From NCBI RefSeq assembly GCF_012935715.1, contig NZ_CP052860.1:2542001-2606000 (forward strand): a stretch of 64,000 nt of DNA, written 5' to 3'. A program made the translations under genes and the position numbers. This document shows, piece after piece, positions 19,461-29,022 of this stretch; position 1 is the stretch's first letter, and the number at the start of each line of letters is the position of its first letter. The notes under the pieces were generated by a model. The model worked only from the letters and a program-made list of their open reading frames with translations, did not search any database and was not told where the DNA came from. This stretch comes from Pseudomonas sp. ADAK13. GTDB taxonomy: Bacteria > Pseudomonadota > Gammaproteobacteria > Pseudomonadales > Pseudomonadaceae.

Positions 19461-20794
19461 CGTGCGGTACTGACGCTATTGGTGTGCCACAAGGTGGGGA
19501 TCAGGAACGCGATCGCCAGCAGGCACGCGCCGATCAGCAGCACAAAACCACCGTCCCAGCCGAAATGGTCAACGGTGTAGCCCATGGCCGCACTCGCTGC
19601 CACTGAACCACCCAGGTAACCAAACAAGCCCGTAAAGCCCGCTGCGGTACCGGCGGCTTTCTTCGGTGCCAGTTCCAGCGCCTGCAGGCCGATCAGCATC
19701 ACCGGGCCGTAGATCAGGAAGCCGATGGAGAACAGCGCGATCATGTCGATCATCGGGTTGCCCGGCGGGTTGAGCCAGTAAACCAGGGTCGCCACGGTCA
19801 CCAGGCCCATGAACACAATGCCGGTCAGGCCACGGTTGCCACGGAAGATCTTGTCCGACATCCAGCCGCACAGCAGCGTGCCCGGAATGCCTGCCCACTC
19901 GTAGAAGAAGTACGCCCACGAGGTTTTATCCACGTCGAAGTGCTTGGCTTCCTTGAGGTACGTCGGTGCCCAGTCCAGCACGCCGTAGCGCAGCAGGTAG
20001 ACGAAGACGTTGGCGAAGGCGATGTACCAGAGCATTTTGTTGCGCAGCACGTACTTGACGAAGATTTCCTTGGCGCTGAACTCGTCTTCGTGGCTGGCGT
20101 CGTAGCCTTCCGGGTAGTCGTTCTTGTATTGCTCGATAGGCGGCAGGCCCACCGATTGCGGGGTGTCACGCATGGTGATGAAGGCAAACGCCGCCACCAG
20201 CAGGGCCACGGTGGCCGGGACGTAGAACGCCGCGTGCCAGTCGTTGAACCAGGCCATGCCCAGCAGGAACAGCGGGCCGATCAAGCCACCGCCGACGTTA
20301 TGCGCCACGTTCCAGACGGAAACCACGCCGCCGCGTTCCTTCTGCGACCACCAGTGCACCATGGTCCGCCCACTTGGCGGCCAGCCCATGCCCTGGGCCC
20401 AGCCGTTGATGAACAGCAAAATGAACATCATGGTCACGCTGGACGTTGCCCAGGGTGCGAAACCGAAAATGAACATCACCCCGGCGGACACCAGCAGGCC
20501 GAAGGGCAGGAAGTAGCGCGGGTTGGAGCGGTCGGACACCAGGCCCATGAGGAACTTGGACAGGCCGTAGGCAATCGCAATCGCCGACATCGCCAGGCCC
20601 AGTTGGCCGCGGGTGTAACCCTCGTCAATCAGGTAGGGCATGGCCAGGGAGAAGTTTTTGCGCAGCAGGTAGTACCCGGCGTAACCGAAGAAAATACCGG
20701 CGAAGATCTGCCAGCGCAGGCGTCGATACGTGCTGTCTATCTTTTCTTCAGGCAGGGGCGCCTGATGTGCGGCAGGACGGAAGAAAGCAAACAT
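19457..20794 (-). CDS. glpT: Glycerol-3-phosphate transporter GlpT
   Basis: A 445-residue major-facilitator protein of the organophosphate:phosphate antiporter family with about twelve membrane helices. Recognisable blocks are [52 protein letters not shown] and the second-half [12 protein letters not shown]. It exchanges glycerol-3-phosphate for phosphate across the inner membrane. Two palindromes upstream (20843-20856 and 20902-20921) are candidate operators. Confidence 0.95.
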   Translation of the reverse strand: MFAFFRPAAHQAPLPEEKIDSTYRRLRWQIFAGIFFGYAGYYLLRKNFSLAMPYLIDEGYTRGQLGLAMSAIAIAYGLSKFLMGLVSDRSNPRYFLPFGLLVSAGVMFIFGFAPWATSSVTMMFILLFINGWAQGMGWPPSGRTMVHWWSQKERGGVVSVWNVAHNVGGGLIGPLFLLGMAWFNDWHAAFYVPATVALLVAAFAFITMRDTPQSVGLPPIEQYKNDYPEGYDASHEDEFSAKEIFVKYVLRNKMLWYIAFANVFVYLLRYGVLDWAPTYLKEAKHFDVDKTSWAYFFYEWAGIPGTLLCGWMSDKIFRGNRGLTGIVFMGLVTVATLVYWLNPPGNPMIDMIALFSIGFLIYGPVMLIGLQALELAPKKAAGTAAGFTGLFGYLGGSVAASAAMGYTVDHFGWDGGFVLLIGACLLAIAFLIPTLWHTNSVSTAR

Positions 20795-21135
20795 TCAAGA
20801 GCTCCAGATTTCTTGTTTTGACTGCGGATGCGAATGTTACAGTTTCGTTACCGAAAATAGCACCGCCTCTTATCTGCGGGCATAGGAATTGAGTGCAATT
20901 GCATGTTCTTTTACGAACATGTCGCTTAGAGGCAAGTGAGGGGCGTTTTCAGAGGGATGATCGCCTGGCTAACACCCTGTGGCGAGGGGGCTTGTCCCCC
21001 GTTGGGCTGCGAAGCGGCCCCAGAAAGGTATTGAGTTCTTTCAGAAAGACGGCGTGGGCTGATTCAGGGCTGCTTCGCAGCCCAACAGGGGACAAGCCCC
21101 CTCGCCACAGTTGTTATTCGATAGCTGTGAACGCT
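20795..21135. promoter_or_regulatory. glpT upstream region with two palindromes and a REP pair
   Basis: 341 bases without a gene. TTTCG-TTAC-CGAAA at 20843-20856 and CATGTTC-six bases-GAACATG at 20902-20921 are perfect palindromes upstream of glpT and are candidate sites for the DeoR-type repressor GlpR. The right part, 20977-21110, is a REP pair (listed separately). Confidence 0.55.
20977..21110. repeat. Inverted REP pair (REPIN), GGCGAGGGGGC family
   Basis: Two copies of a roughly 44-base REP unit in head-to-head orientation (20977-21021 and 21067-21110), each with its own hairpin (GGGGGCTTGTCCCCC; GGGCTGCTTCGCAGCCC), separated by 45 bases. Confidence 0.88.
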
Positions 21136-21747
21136 CTATCCATTCGCTGCAATATCCCCTGGAAGCAGGTGCTCCTGGACCTTCTGGCTGCGGGATTCCA
21201 CCAGTTGGCCCTGATCGTCGAAGCGCAACACGATCAGCCAGTCATACACATTTTCCGGCCATTTCTTCATGCCGGTCAGCGCCGGGCCGTCGCCGCCGAA
21301 AGCTTCGATCAGCTTGTCGATATGCCCGTGATGCCAGGCGATCAGCACGGTTTGCGCCTGGTTGGACTTGCGCAGGGACTTCACCAGCTTGCCGACTTGA
21401 TCGTCTGAGTAGGGGGTTTCAAGTGGGAGCTGCAGGCGCTGGGCCAGGGGTGTCAGGGTCAGGCGAGGACGGGAGCTTTCCTTGCTGTCGCTGGTGGCGA
21501 TCAGCCGCTGGGGCACCACGGAGATGCCGCTCAACAGCAGAGGGTCGAAATAGCTGGCATAGGCCGCCGCCCGTTGTTCGCCCTTGGGGCTCAGCAGCGG
21601 GCCCTCATCGGGTTTTTCCGCATGGCGCACGATCAGCACCGTCACGTTGTTCAGCCCACGTACATCCTTGTCCTCTTTATGGGCAAGGGCTTGGGCCGAC
21701 ACCACCATCAACACCCCCAGGAACAGCGCGCGCAACCGTGTGACCAT
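21136..21747 (-). CDS. Secreted histidine phosphatase family protein
   Basis: A 203-residue protein with a signal peptide (MVTRLRALFLGVLMVVSAQA) and the phosphohistidine motif LIVRHAEKPDEGP, plus the second catalytic histidine in VLIAWHHGHID. It belongs to the phosphoglycerate-mutase-like branch; the usual RHG is RHA here. A periplasmic phosphatase is likely, substrate unknown. ATG 21747 has AGGAAG upstream. Confidence 0.8.
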   Translation of the reverse strand: MVTRLRALFLGVLMVVSAQALAHKEDKDVRGLNNVTVLIVRHAEKPDEGPLLSPKGEQRAAAYASYFDPLLLSGISVVPQRLIATSDSKESSRPRLTLTPLAQRLQLPLETPYSDDQVGKLVKSLRKSNQAQTVLIAWHHGHIDKLIEAFGGDGPALTGMKKWPENVYDWLIVLRFDDQGQLVESRSQKVQEHLLPGDIAANG

Positions 21748-21822
21748 TATTCTTCCTGCCAATGAGTATGTGCCTCGGCCGATCATGGGCCCAGGCACCT
21801 CGTGGACAAAATGAAACAATCG

Positions 21823-22800
21823 TCAGCGTAGCTGCACCACGACCTTGCCGACAGCCTTGCGCTGGCCCAGGTCATTGATCGCCTGCGCGGCCTGCTCCAG
21901 CGGGTACACCTGAGATACCAGCGGCTTGAGCTTGCCCTCGGCAAACCAACCGAACAGTTGCTGGAAATTGGCCGCGTTGTCCTGGGGCTGGCGCTGGGCG
22001 AACGAGCCCCAGAACACCCCGACCACCGCGGCGCCTTTGAGCAGCGCCAGGTTGACCGGCAGCTCGGGAATGCGCCCGCTGGCAAAACCCACCACCAGCA
22101 GCCGGCCATTCCAGGCGATGCCGCGGATGGCCTGGTCAAACAGGTCGCCGCCTACCGGGTCGTAGATCACATCCACACCGTTGCCGCCGGTGAGGCGTTT
22201 GATCTCGTCCTTGAGGCTGGCTTCGCTGTAGTTGATCAACTCATCGGCACCGGCGGCCTTGGCCACCGCCAGCTTGTCGGCGCTGCTGGCAGCGGCGATC
22301 ACCCGGGCGCCCATGGCCTTGCCGATTTCCACCGCGGCCAGGCCGACGCCGCCGGAAGCACCGAGCACCAGCAGGGTTTCCCCGGGTTGCAGGTTGGCGC
22401 GCTGCTTGAGGGCGTGCATCGAGGTGCCGTAGGTCATGCTGAAGGCGGCGGCGGTGTTGAAGTCCATGCTCGGCGGGATCGGCAGCACGTTGTAGCCCGG
22501 CACGGCGACCTGCTCGGCGAAGCTGCCCCAGCCGGTCAGCGCCATCACCCGGTCGCCGACTTTCAGGTGGCTGACCTTTTCGCCGATCTCGCTGACTACG
22601 CCCGCCGCCTCACCGCCCGGTGAAAACGGGAACGGCGGCTTGAACTGGTACTTGCCCTCGATGATCAGGGTGTCCGGGAAATTGACCCCGGCGGCATGCA
22701 CGTCCAACAGGATTTCGTTCTTCTTGATCGCCGGGCTTTCGACGTCTTCCAGCACCAGGTTTTCGGCGGGGCCGAAGGCTTTGCACAGCACAGCTTTCAT
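21823..22800 (-). CDS. Zinc-independent NADPH:quinone oxidoreductase
   Basis: A 325-residue medium-chain dehydrogenase/reductase. It starts MKAVLCKAFGPAENLVLEDV, has PFSPGGEAAGVV in the catalytic domain and the dinucleotide-binding motif GASGGVGLAAVEIGKAMG near residue 150; the zinc-ligand cysteines of alcohol dehydrogenases are missing. It should reduce quinones or enones in the cytoplasm with NADPH. It lies 75 bases upstream of the phosphatase gene on the same strand. Confidence 0.88.
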   Translation of the reverse strand: MKAVLCKAFGPAENLVLEDVESPAIKKNEILLDVHAAGVNFPDTLIIEGKYQFKPPFPFSPGGEAAGVVSEIGEKVSHLKVGDRVMALTGWGSFAEQVAVPGYNVLPIPPSMDFNTAAAFSMTYGTSMHALKQRANLQPGETLLVLGASGGVGLAAVEIGKAMGARVIAAASSADKLAVAKAAGADELINYSEASLKDEIKRLTGGNGVDVIYDPVGGDLFDQAIRGIAWNGRLLVVGFASGRIPELPVNLALLKGAAVVGVFWGSFAQRQPQDNAANFQQLFGWFAEGKLKPLVSQVYPLEQAAQAINDLGQRKAVGKVVVQLR

Positions 22801-22949
22801 CGGACTATTCCTTTTGGCGTGTTGGCCGATAAGTGTAGGTGGGCAGGGCGACGGGTCAACGAGCATGCCCCGGCCTGATAAGTCGCCATAAGCTTGTGCT
22901 CAGGGCTGCTAGCGTTATGCTACTGGGCAACCGAATTGAGGAATGAACT

Positions 22950-23357
22950 GTGAAAGCGTGGATCCTGTTGATGCTGGCCCTGACACTGCCGACGGCAGCC
23001 CTGGCCGAAGAAGCCAAAGAAGGCGACGCGCCGAAGGTCAGCTATATCAGCCTGAGCCCGCCGTTCGTCGGCAATTACGGCCTGGATGGCACCGCGAAGC
23101 TGCGGGTATTCAAGGCGGATATCGCCCTGCGCGTGACCGGCCCCGAGGCGGCTGCTGCCGTCAAAGCCAACGATGCGTTGATTCGCAACCAACTGGTGGC
23201 GCTGTTTACCCAGCAAACCAACGACACCATGAGCAGCGTCGACGGCAAGGAAAAACTGCGCCAGGAAGCCCTGAAGCAAACCCAGCAAGTGATGAACGAC
23301 GAGACCGGCAAACCGCAGGTTGAGGATTTGTTGTTCAACAACCTGATCATCCAGTAA
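22950..23357 (+). CDS. FliL-like periplasmic protein
   Basis: A 135-residue secreted protein starting with GTG behind GAGGA. A signal peptide (cleaved after ALA) is followed by VSYISLSPPFVGNYG and a domain typical of the flagellar basal-body protein FliL (KVFKAD-like FKADIALRV, LIRNQLVALFTQQ, QVEDLLFNNLIIQ). Unlike FliL it has a cleavable signal in place of a long membrane anchor and lies far from flagellar genes. Its role is unknown. Confidence 0.75.
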   Translation: MKAWILLMLALTLPTAALAEEAKEGDAPKVSYISLSPPFVGNYGLDGTAKLRVFKADIALRVTGPEAAAAVKANDALIRNQLVALFTQQTNDTMSSVDGKEKLRQEALKQTQQVMNDETGKPQVEDLLFNNLIIQ

Positions 23358-23392
23358 TCCCACGCAATTGACGTCTGGTAAAAGGGCGCCCC

Positions 23393-23423
23393 TGTGGCGA
23401 GGGAGCAAGCTCCCTCGCCACGA
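23393..23423. repeat. REP palindrome (GGCGAGGGAGC family)
   Basis: Near-perfect palindrome GTGGCGAGGGAGC-AA-GCTCCCTCGCCAC between convergent genes; may double as a transcription stop. Confidence 0.87.
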
Positions 23424-23436
23424 AAGCGCATCGCTC

Positions 23437-24555
23437 TCAGGAGGCAAGGCTCTTCCTGAACCGCATCAACGCCACCGCAAAAAACAGCAACCCAATCGCC
23501 GCCAGCGCCAGCAAGTCCGGCCACACCACGCTCACCCCCGCATCCCTGAACAGAATCGCCGCGCTCAGGCTCACAAAGTGCGTCGACGGCGAGCCCTGCA
23601 TCACCCATTGCAACCACTGCGGCATGCTGTCCAGCGGTGTGCTGCCGCCAGACAACAACAGCATCGGGATAATCACCGGGATCGCCAGCAGGCCGAACTG
23701 CGGTGTCGAGCGGGCGAGGGTAGCGAGGAAGATACCCAAGGCGGTACTGGCAAACAGGTACAGCGCGGTCACCAGCAAAAACAAGGTCAGCGACCCGGCC
23801 AGCGGCACGCCGAGCAAACCTTTCACCACCACTTCCAGCGACAGCCAGGTGCACAGCACCACCACCAGCATGTTGCTCCAGATTTTCGCCAACATGATTT
23901 CCAGCGCCGTCAGTGGCAGCACCAGCAAATGGTCGAGGGTGCCGTGCTCGCGTTCACGCAGCAGTGCGGTACCGGTCAGCACGATGGCGAGGATGGTGAT
24001 GTTGTTGACGATCTGAATCACCGCCAAAAACCAGCCGCCTTCCAGGTTGGTATTGAACAGTGCCCGGGTGGTCAGCAGCGCCGGGGCCTTTTGGGCGGCA
24101 TCAGCCTGGTTGCCATAGGTCAGCAACTCACGCTGGAAAATCCGCCCGATGTACCCGGCGCCCATGAACGCCTGGCTCATGGCCGTGGCATCGACGTTGA
24201 CCTGCACCCCCGGCTGGCGCCCGGCCAACAGGTCGGCCTGGAAATTCGCCGGCACGTTGATTACAAAGGTGTACTGGCCGCTGTCCATCACGTTGTCCAG
24301 TTGGTCATAGGGCAGCGGTACCGCTGGCTGGAACTCCGGCGGTTGCAGCGCTTCGGCCAGTTGGCGGGACAGCGCGCTGTGGTCTTCATCCACAAAGGCC
24401 ACGCTGGCGTTGTGCACGCCGATCACCGAGCCGGCCGCGGGCATATAGATGGCGACGGTAAACGCGTAGAACAGGAACAGCAGCAACACGCTGTCATGGC
24501 GCAGGCTGGTCAGTTCCTTGATGCCAAGGCGCAGGATATGGGCGAACGTATGCAT
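23437..24555 (-). CDS. ABC-2 type permease of the RbbA export system
   Basis: A 372-residue membrane protein resembling E. coli YhhJ. It has one N-terminal helix (VLLLFLFYAFTVAIYMPA), a large periplasmic loop (residues 45-170) and five or six C-terminal helices with the ABC-2 signature REREHGTLDHLLVLPLTALE. Its start codon overlaps the last base of the rbbA-like gene. It probably forms an export channel together with the permease part of that protein. Confidence 0.87.
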   Translation of the reverse strand: MHTFAHILRLGIKELTSLRHDSVLLLFLFYAFTVAIYMPAAGSVIGVHNASVAFVDEDHSALSRQLAEALQPPEFQPAVPLPYDQLDNVMDSGQYTFVINVPANFQADLLAGRQPGVQVNVDATAMSQAFMGAGYIGRIFQRELLTYGNQADAAQKAPALLTTRALFNTNLEGGWFLAVIQIVNNITILAIVLTGTALLREREHGTLDHLLVLPLTALEIMLAKIWSNMLVVVLCTWLSLEVVVKGLLGVPLAGSLTLFLLVTALYLFASTALGIFLATLARSTPQFGLLAIPVIIPMLLLSGGSTPLDSMPQWLQWVMQGSPSTHFVSLSAAILFRDAGVSVVWPDLLALAAIGLLFFAVALMRFRKSLAS

Positions 24556-27275
24556 CAGGCCTCCTGCTTCTTGAGCATGATCAGGCTAAGCCCGGTGAAC
24601 CCCAGGAAAAACCCGAACAGCGCCAGGCACTGTGGCCATAACTGGCGCAGGTCCAGGGCCTTGGTAAAGGTCCCCACCGCAATGTCGAGGAAGTAACCCG
24701 CCGGGAACAGCATGCCCATCAACGCGGCGGCACCTTCCAGGGACGAGCGCGGCACAATCAGCCCGGAGAATTGGATGGTCGGCAGGCTGGTGATGATCAT
24801 GGTGCCGAGGATCGCCGCGATCTGTGTGCGGGTGAATGCGGAAATCAGCAGGCCCATGCTGGTGGTGGCCAACACGTACAGCAGGCCGCCAAAGGCCAGG
24901 GTCACGCCGCTGCCCTTGAACGGCACGCCGAATAGCCAGCGGTTCATCGCCACCAGCAGCCCCAGGTTGATCAGGCTTACGGCCAGGTACGGCGCCTGCT
25001 TGCCCAGCAGGAATTCCAGGCGGGTGAGCGGTGTGGCGTAGAAGTTGGTGATCGAGCCCAGCTCCTTCTCCCGCACGATTCCCAGGGCCGTGAGCATCGC
25101 CGGGATAAACGCGAGGATCAGGGCCATCACGCCGGGGCCGATGGCGTTCACGCTGACCACGTCCTGGTTGTAGCGAAAGCGGGTTTCCAGTTTGGCGGCG
25201 GCTTGCGGGTTCAGCGGTGTGCTGTTCAGTTCGGCCAGTTGCTGGAGATTGGCCTGATGCACGGCCTCGACATAATTGCGGCTGGTTTCCGCACGGAACG
25301 GCATGCCACCGTCGAGCCAGGCGGCCACGGCGGGTTGGCGGCCAGCGTAGAGGTCACGGCCGAACCCCGGCGGAATCTCCAGCGCCAGTTTGATTTCCGA
25401 GCGTTGCAGGCGTTTGTGCAGTTCGCTGGCGTCGGTGATCGGCGGCTGTTCGGCGAAGTAGCGCGAGCTGCGGAAGGCCTCCAGGTAGGCGCGGCTTTGC
25501 GGCGTCTGGTCCTGGTCGTAGACGGCGAAAGCGAGCTTTTCCACGTCCAGGGAAATGCCGTAGCCGAAGATCACCATCATGAAAATCGCACCCAGCAGGG
25601 CGAAGGCCATGCGCACCTTGTCCCGCAGCAGTTCCTTGCCTTCGCGGCTGGCGACGGCCAACAGGCGGGCGACGCTGAATCCGCGCTTGCTGACGGGCGG
25701 AGCCATGGGTTCGCTGACGGTTTCGGTGGGTGCGGCTGCGGCTTCAGGTGCGCCCTGGGCTTGCTCCAGGCAGGTGACAAACGCCGCCTCCAGGGTCTCG
25801 CCGTGGAACTGCTGTTGCAGCGCATCCGGCGTGTCGCAGGCCAGCACCTTGCCCGCGTGCATCAGTGAGATGCGGTCGCAGCGCTGGGCCTCGTTCATGA
25901 AGTGGGTGGACAGGAAGATGGTCACGCCCTGTTCCCGGGACAGCTCGATCAGCAACCGCCAGAAGTCATCCCGGGCGGCCGGGTCGACGCCCGAGGTCGG
26001 TTCATCAAGGATCAGCACTTCCGGGCGGTGCAGCACCGCCACCGCCAGGGACAAGCGCTGGCGCAGGCCCAGGGGCAACTCGCCGGAAGGCTGCTCGGCG
26101 ACGTCGCCCAGGTCAAAACGCTCGATCAACTCGTCGATGCGCTGGCCGCTCTCGGCTTTGGGCAGGTCGAACAACTGTGCGTGCAGTACCAGGTTCTGGC
26201 GCACGCTGAGTTCGCCATACAGCGAGAAGCTTTGCGACATGAAGCCCACGCGCTTGCGGGTGGCCAGGTCCTTGGCGTTTACCGGGTTGCCCAGTAGCGT
26301 GGCCGTGCCCTCGGTGGCCGGCATCAGCCCGGTGAGGACTTTCATGGTGGTGGTCTTGCCGCAGCCGTTGGAGCCGAGGAAACCAAAGATCTCGCCCCGG
26401 CCAATGGCGAAGCTGACCTTGTTGACTGCCGTGAAGTCGCCGAAGCGCAGGGTCAGGTCGTGGGCTTCAATGGCAATGTCAGTGTTGTCGCCCTGGCGTG
26501 GCGGGATCACCAGTGGCTGGTTGTTGTGGGCGCTGTCGCCCTGGAAATGGGTGAAAGCTTCATCCAGTTTGCCGCTGGGCGTCGCGGCGGCCAGTTCGCT
26601 GCTCAGGCCTTCGGCGATCAGTTTGCCGCGGTCGAGCATCAGGCAGTGTTCGAACTGCTCGGCTTCTTCCATGTAGGCCGTGGCCACCAGCAGCGTCAGT
26701 TGTGGGCGTTCGCTGCGTACGGTTTCTACCAGTTCCCAGAAGCGTCGACGGGACAGCGGATCGACGCCGGTGGTGGGCTCGTCGAGGATCAACAGGTCCG
26801 GGTCGTGGATCAGCGCGCAGCACAGGCCGAGTTTCTGTTTCATGCCGCCGGAGAGTTTGCCGGCAGGGCGGTCTGCGAAGCGCGCGAGGTCGGTGGCCAG
26901 CAGCAGGTTGTGCATGCGCTGGTCGCAGTCGGCTTTCGACAGCCCGAACAGCGTGGCGAAGAACCGGATGTTTTCGCTGATGGACAGTTCGGGGTACAGG
27001 TTGCCGCCCAGGCCCTGAGGCATGAAGGCGATTCGCGGGTACAGGCTGTTGCGGTGACGGCGGTCTTCGATGGAGCCACCGAGCACTTCCAGCTCGCCTT
27101 GTTGAAGCTTTTTAACCCCGGCGATCAAACCCAGCAGGCTCGACTTGCCGGCGCCGTCCGGGCCGATCAGCCCGCAGCGGGTGCCGGCGGGCAGGCTGAA
27201 GGCGATGTCGATCAGCGCCTGTTGCTTGCCGTAGCGATGGTTGATGCCCGTGGCGTGCAGCGCCAGGCCGTTCAT
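24555..27275 (-). CDS. RbbA-type fused double-ATPase/permease
   Basis: 906 residues: two ABC ATPase domains followed by an ABC-2 permease domain. Domain 1: Walker A GPDGAGKSS (about 38), signature LSGGMKQKLGL, Walker B LLILDEPTTGVDP. Domain 2: Walker A GSNGCGKTT (about 300), a changed signature LPLGLRQRLSL, Walker B VLILDEPTSGVDP. From about 535 on come membrane segments with REKELGSITNFYATPLTRLE. E. coli RbbA was described as ribosome-associated, but the fused permease and the HlyD partner next door argue for an exporter. It overlaps the HlyD gene by four bases. Confidence 0.9.
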   Translation of the reverse strand: MNGLALHATGINHRYGKQQALIDIAFSLPAGTRCGLIGPDGAGKSSLLGLIAGVKKLQQGELEVLGGSIEDRRHRNSLYPRIAFMPQGLGGNLYPELSISENIRFFATLFGLSKADCDQRMHNLLLATDLARFADRPAGKLSGGMKQKLGLCCALIHDPDLLILDEPTTGVDPLSRRRFWELVETVRSERPQLTLLVATAYMEEAEQFEHCLMLDRGKLIAEGLSSELAAATPSGKLDEAFTHFQGDSAHNNQPLVIPPRQGDNTDIAIEAHDLTLRFGDFTAVNKVSFAIGRGEIFGFLGSNGCGKTTTMKVLTGLMPATEGTATLLGNPVNAKDLATRKRVGFMSQSFSLYGELSVRQNLVLHAQLFDLPKAESGQRIDELIERFDLGDVAEQPSGELPLGLRQRLSLAVAVLHRPEVLILDEPTSGVDPAARDDFWRLLIELSREQGVTIFLSTHFMNEAQRCDRISLMHAGKVLACDTPDALQQQFHGETLEAAFVTCLEQAQGAPEAAAAPTETVSEPMAPPVSKRGFSVARLLAVASREGKELLRDKVRMAFALLGAIFMMVIFGYGISLDVEKLAFAVYDQDQTPQSRAYLEAFRSSRYFAEQPPITDASELHKRLQRSEIKLALEIPPGFGRDLYAGRQPAVAAWLDGGMPFRAETSRNYVEAVHQANLQQLAELNSTPLNPQAAAKLETRFRYNQDVVSVNAIGPGVMALILAFIPAMLTALGIVREKELGSITNFYATPLTRLEFLLGKQAPYLAVSLINLGLLVAMNRWLFGVPFKGSGVTLAFGGLLYVLATTSMGLLISAFTRTQIAAILGTMIITSLPTIQFSGLIVPRSSLEGAAALMGMLFPAGYFLDIAVGTFTKALDLRQLWPQCLALFGFFLGFTGLSLIMLKKQEA

Positions 27276-28237
27276 TGCAGGTTGGCCGGCCAGTCCAGGT
27301 CAGCGGTGCGCACATAGCCGGCGCCGGGCATGCCCGGTTTGGCTTGTGGCACGGCGCTCGGTTGGGTCAGGCGCAGTTTGACCCGGAACACCAGCTTCTG
27401 GCGCTCGTCACGGGTTTCCACTTCCTTGGGGGTGAACTGCGATTTGGCCGCGACAAAGCTGATTTTCGCCGGCAGCGGCTGCTTCGGCAGGGCGTCGAGG
27501 AGGATGCGCGCGTCACTGCCGACGGTCAGGCGACCGGTCACCGAGGCGGGCAGGTAGAGGTTCATGTATTGGTCGTTGGGGTCGATCAGCAGCAGCACGC
27601 GGCCACCGGCGCCGAGCACTTCGCCGGGTTCGGCCAGGCGCAGCTGGATGATGCCGTCGATGGGCGCCCGCAGGCTGCTGTCTTCGATTTCGCTGGTGAG
27701 TTGCGCGACCTGGGCCTGGGCGGTGCCGATGGCGGCTTTTACCGAATTGACCTGCGCTTGCGCAGCGACCACGGCGGCGTTGCCGGTGTTTTGCCGCGCC
27801 TGCTGCTGGTCGATCAGTTGGCCGCTGGCGAAACCGCGTTTGTACAGTTCCTGGGTGCGCTTGAGTTCCTGGCTGGCCAGCAGTTGCTCGCTCTGGCGCA
27901 GTTGCACATTGGCTTCGGCGGCCGCGAAATTCTCCCTGGCCCGCAGCACTTCGGCTTCAGCCTGGGCGCGCTGGGCTTCCAGGGTGCGGGTGTCCATGCG
28001 CGCCAGCAACTGGCCCTTGAGCACCTTGTCGCCTTCATCCACCCGCACTTCAGCCAGGCGCCCGGGGATCTTGGTGGCGATCTGCACTTCAGTCGATTCC
28101 AGCCGGCCATTGCCCATGCTCAAGCCTTCGGGCAGGCGGTCCTGGGTGGATTGCCAATAGCCGAAGCCGCCGGCAGCCAGCAGCAAGACAATCAATGGAA
28201 TGGCGAAAAGATGGGAGGTGCGGTGGTTCGTCGACAT
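27272..28237 (-). CDS. HlyD-family membrane-fusion protein
   Basis: A 321-residue periplasmic adaptor. One N-terminal membrane anchor (FAIPLIVLLLAAGGFGYW) is followed by a biotinyl-lipoyl half (QIATKIPGRLAEVRVDEGDK), a long coiled coil (70-190, rich in A, Q and E), the second lipoyl half (LRAPIDGIIQLRLAEPGEVL) and a beta-barrel domain. It would bridge the inner-membrane ABC exporter to an outer-membrane channel; no TolC-like gene is nearby. It is first in a three-gene operon with short overlaps. Confidence 0.92.
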   Translation of the reverse strand: MSTNHRTSHLFAIPLIVLLLAAGGFGYWQSTQDRLPEGLSMGNGRLESTEVQIATKIPGRLAEVRVDEGDKVLKGQLLARMDTRTLEAQRAQAEAEVLRARENFAAAEANVQLRQSEQLLASQELKRTQELYKRGFASGQLIDQQQARQNTGNAAVVAAQAQVNSVKAAIGTAQAQVAQLTSEIEDSSLRAPIDGIIQLRLAEPGEVLGAGGRVLLLIDPNDQYMNLYLPASVTGRLTVGSDARILLDALPKQPLPAKISFVAAKSQFTPKEVETRDERQKLVFRVKLRLTQPSAVPQAKPGMPGAGYVRTADLDWPANLQ

Positions 28238-28376
28238 GGGTGCATCCTGCGGCGTTAGCGTCCTAGTTTGACCGATCCTGCCCGAAGGCCCTTGATGCGG
28301 GTCAAATGAAGCGCCAGCCTAACCCGGTTGACGCGCAGATGCATGCGCCATGGGCGTGACCGCAGGGTTCTGCCTT

Positions 28377-28826
28377 TTAGCGCAGGCCGAGCACCGCGGC
28401 CCACTGCTCGGCGGTGACGGGCATCACCGAAAGGCGGCTGCCTTTTTGTACCAGGGGCAACTCGGCGAGGGCGGTTTGCTGTTTCAGATAACCCAGCCCC
28501 AGGACCTTCGGGAGCGTCTCGACGTGGGCGACATTGATTGCGCTCCACGGGTTCTTTTCGGGTGTCGCCCTGGCGTCGAAATAATGGCTGTCAGCCTCCA
28601 GTGCGGTGGGGTCCGGGTAGGCCGCCTCGACGATTTTGCCGATGCCGGCAATCCCCGGTTCCGGGCAACTGGAATGGTAGAAAAAGAAGTGGTCACCCAC
28701 CGCCATCGCCCTCAGGAAGTTGCGTGCCTGATAGTTGCGAACCCCATCCCACCGGGCTTCTCCGAGCTTTTCCAGGCCGGTGATCGACAGTTCATCGGGC
28801 TCGGATTTCATCAGCCAATAGGCCAT
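28377..28826 (-). CDS. EVE-domain protein
   Basis: A 149-residue single-domain EVE protein (MAYWLMKSEPDELSITGLEK; WDGVRNYQARNFLR; GDHFFFYHSS; GIAGIGKIVE). EVE domains belong to the PUA-like fold and bind modified nucleic-acid bases. This stand-alone form is a widespread housekeeping gene; no restriction or defence gene adjoins it. ATG 28826 follows GAGGAG. Confidence 0.92.
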   Translation of the reverse strand: MAYWLMKSEPDELSITGLEKLGEARWDGVRNYQARNFLRAMAVGDHFFFYHSSCPEPGIAGIGKIVEAAYPDPTALEADSHYFDARATPEKNPWSAINVAHVETLPKVLGLGYLKQQTALAELPLVQKGSRLSVMPVTAEQWAAVLGLR

Positions 28827-29022
28827 GTTTTTGCTCCTCAAAAGGCGATTGGGAAAGTTGTCCTGCAATTTTATGACAAACCGACAGTCGGTTGGCGTCA
28901 AGGTTTGCGTGTTGGTTCACGTTAACGCAGAATGCCGGGGTTTTGAGCTTGACGCAGCTGGCACGGACTACTAATGGAACGTTGCTGTCATCGTGTGCAA
29001 GATGCCTGAAGGGGGGCAATCG

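Noticed and set aside
23368..24696. 442-codon plus-strand frame over the ABC permease
   Set aside because: Low-complexity Gln/His/Arg-rich translation and complete overlap with a well-supported permease gene.
28377..28826. EVE protein as part of a defence system
   Set aside because: EVE domains do occur in anti-phage systems, but the single-domain form here sits among housekeeping genes without a nuclease or methylase.
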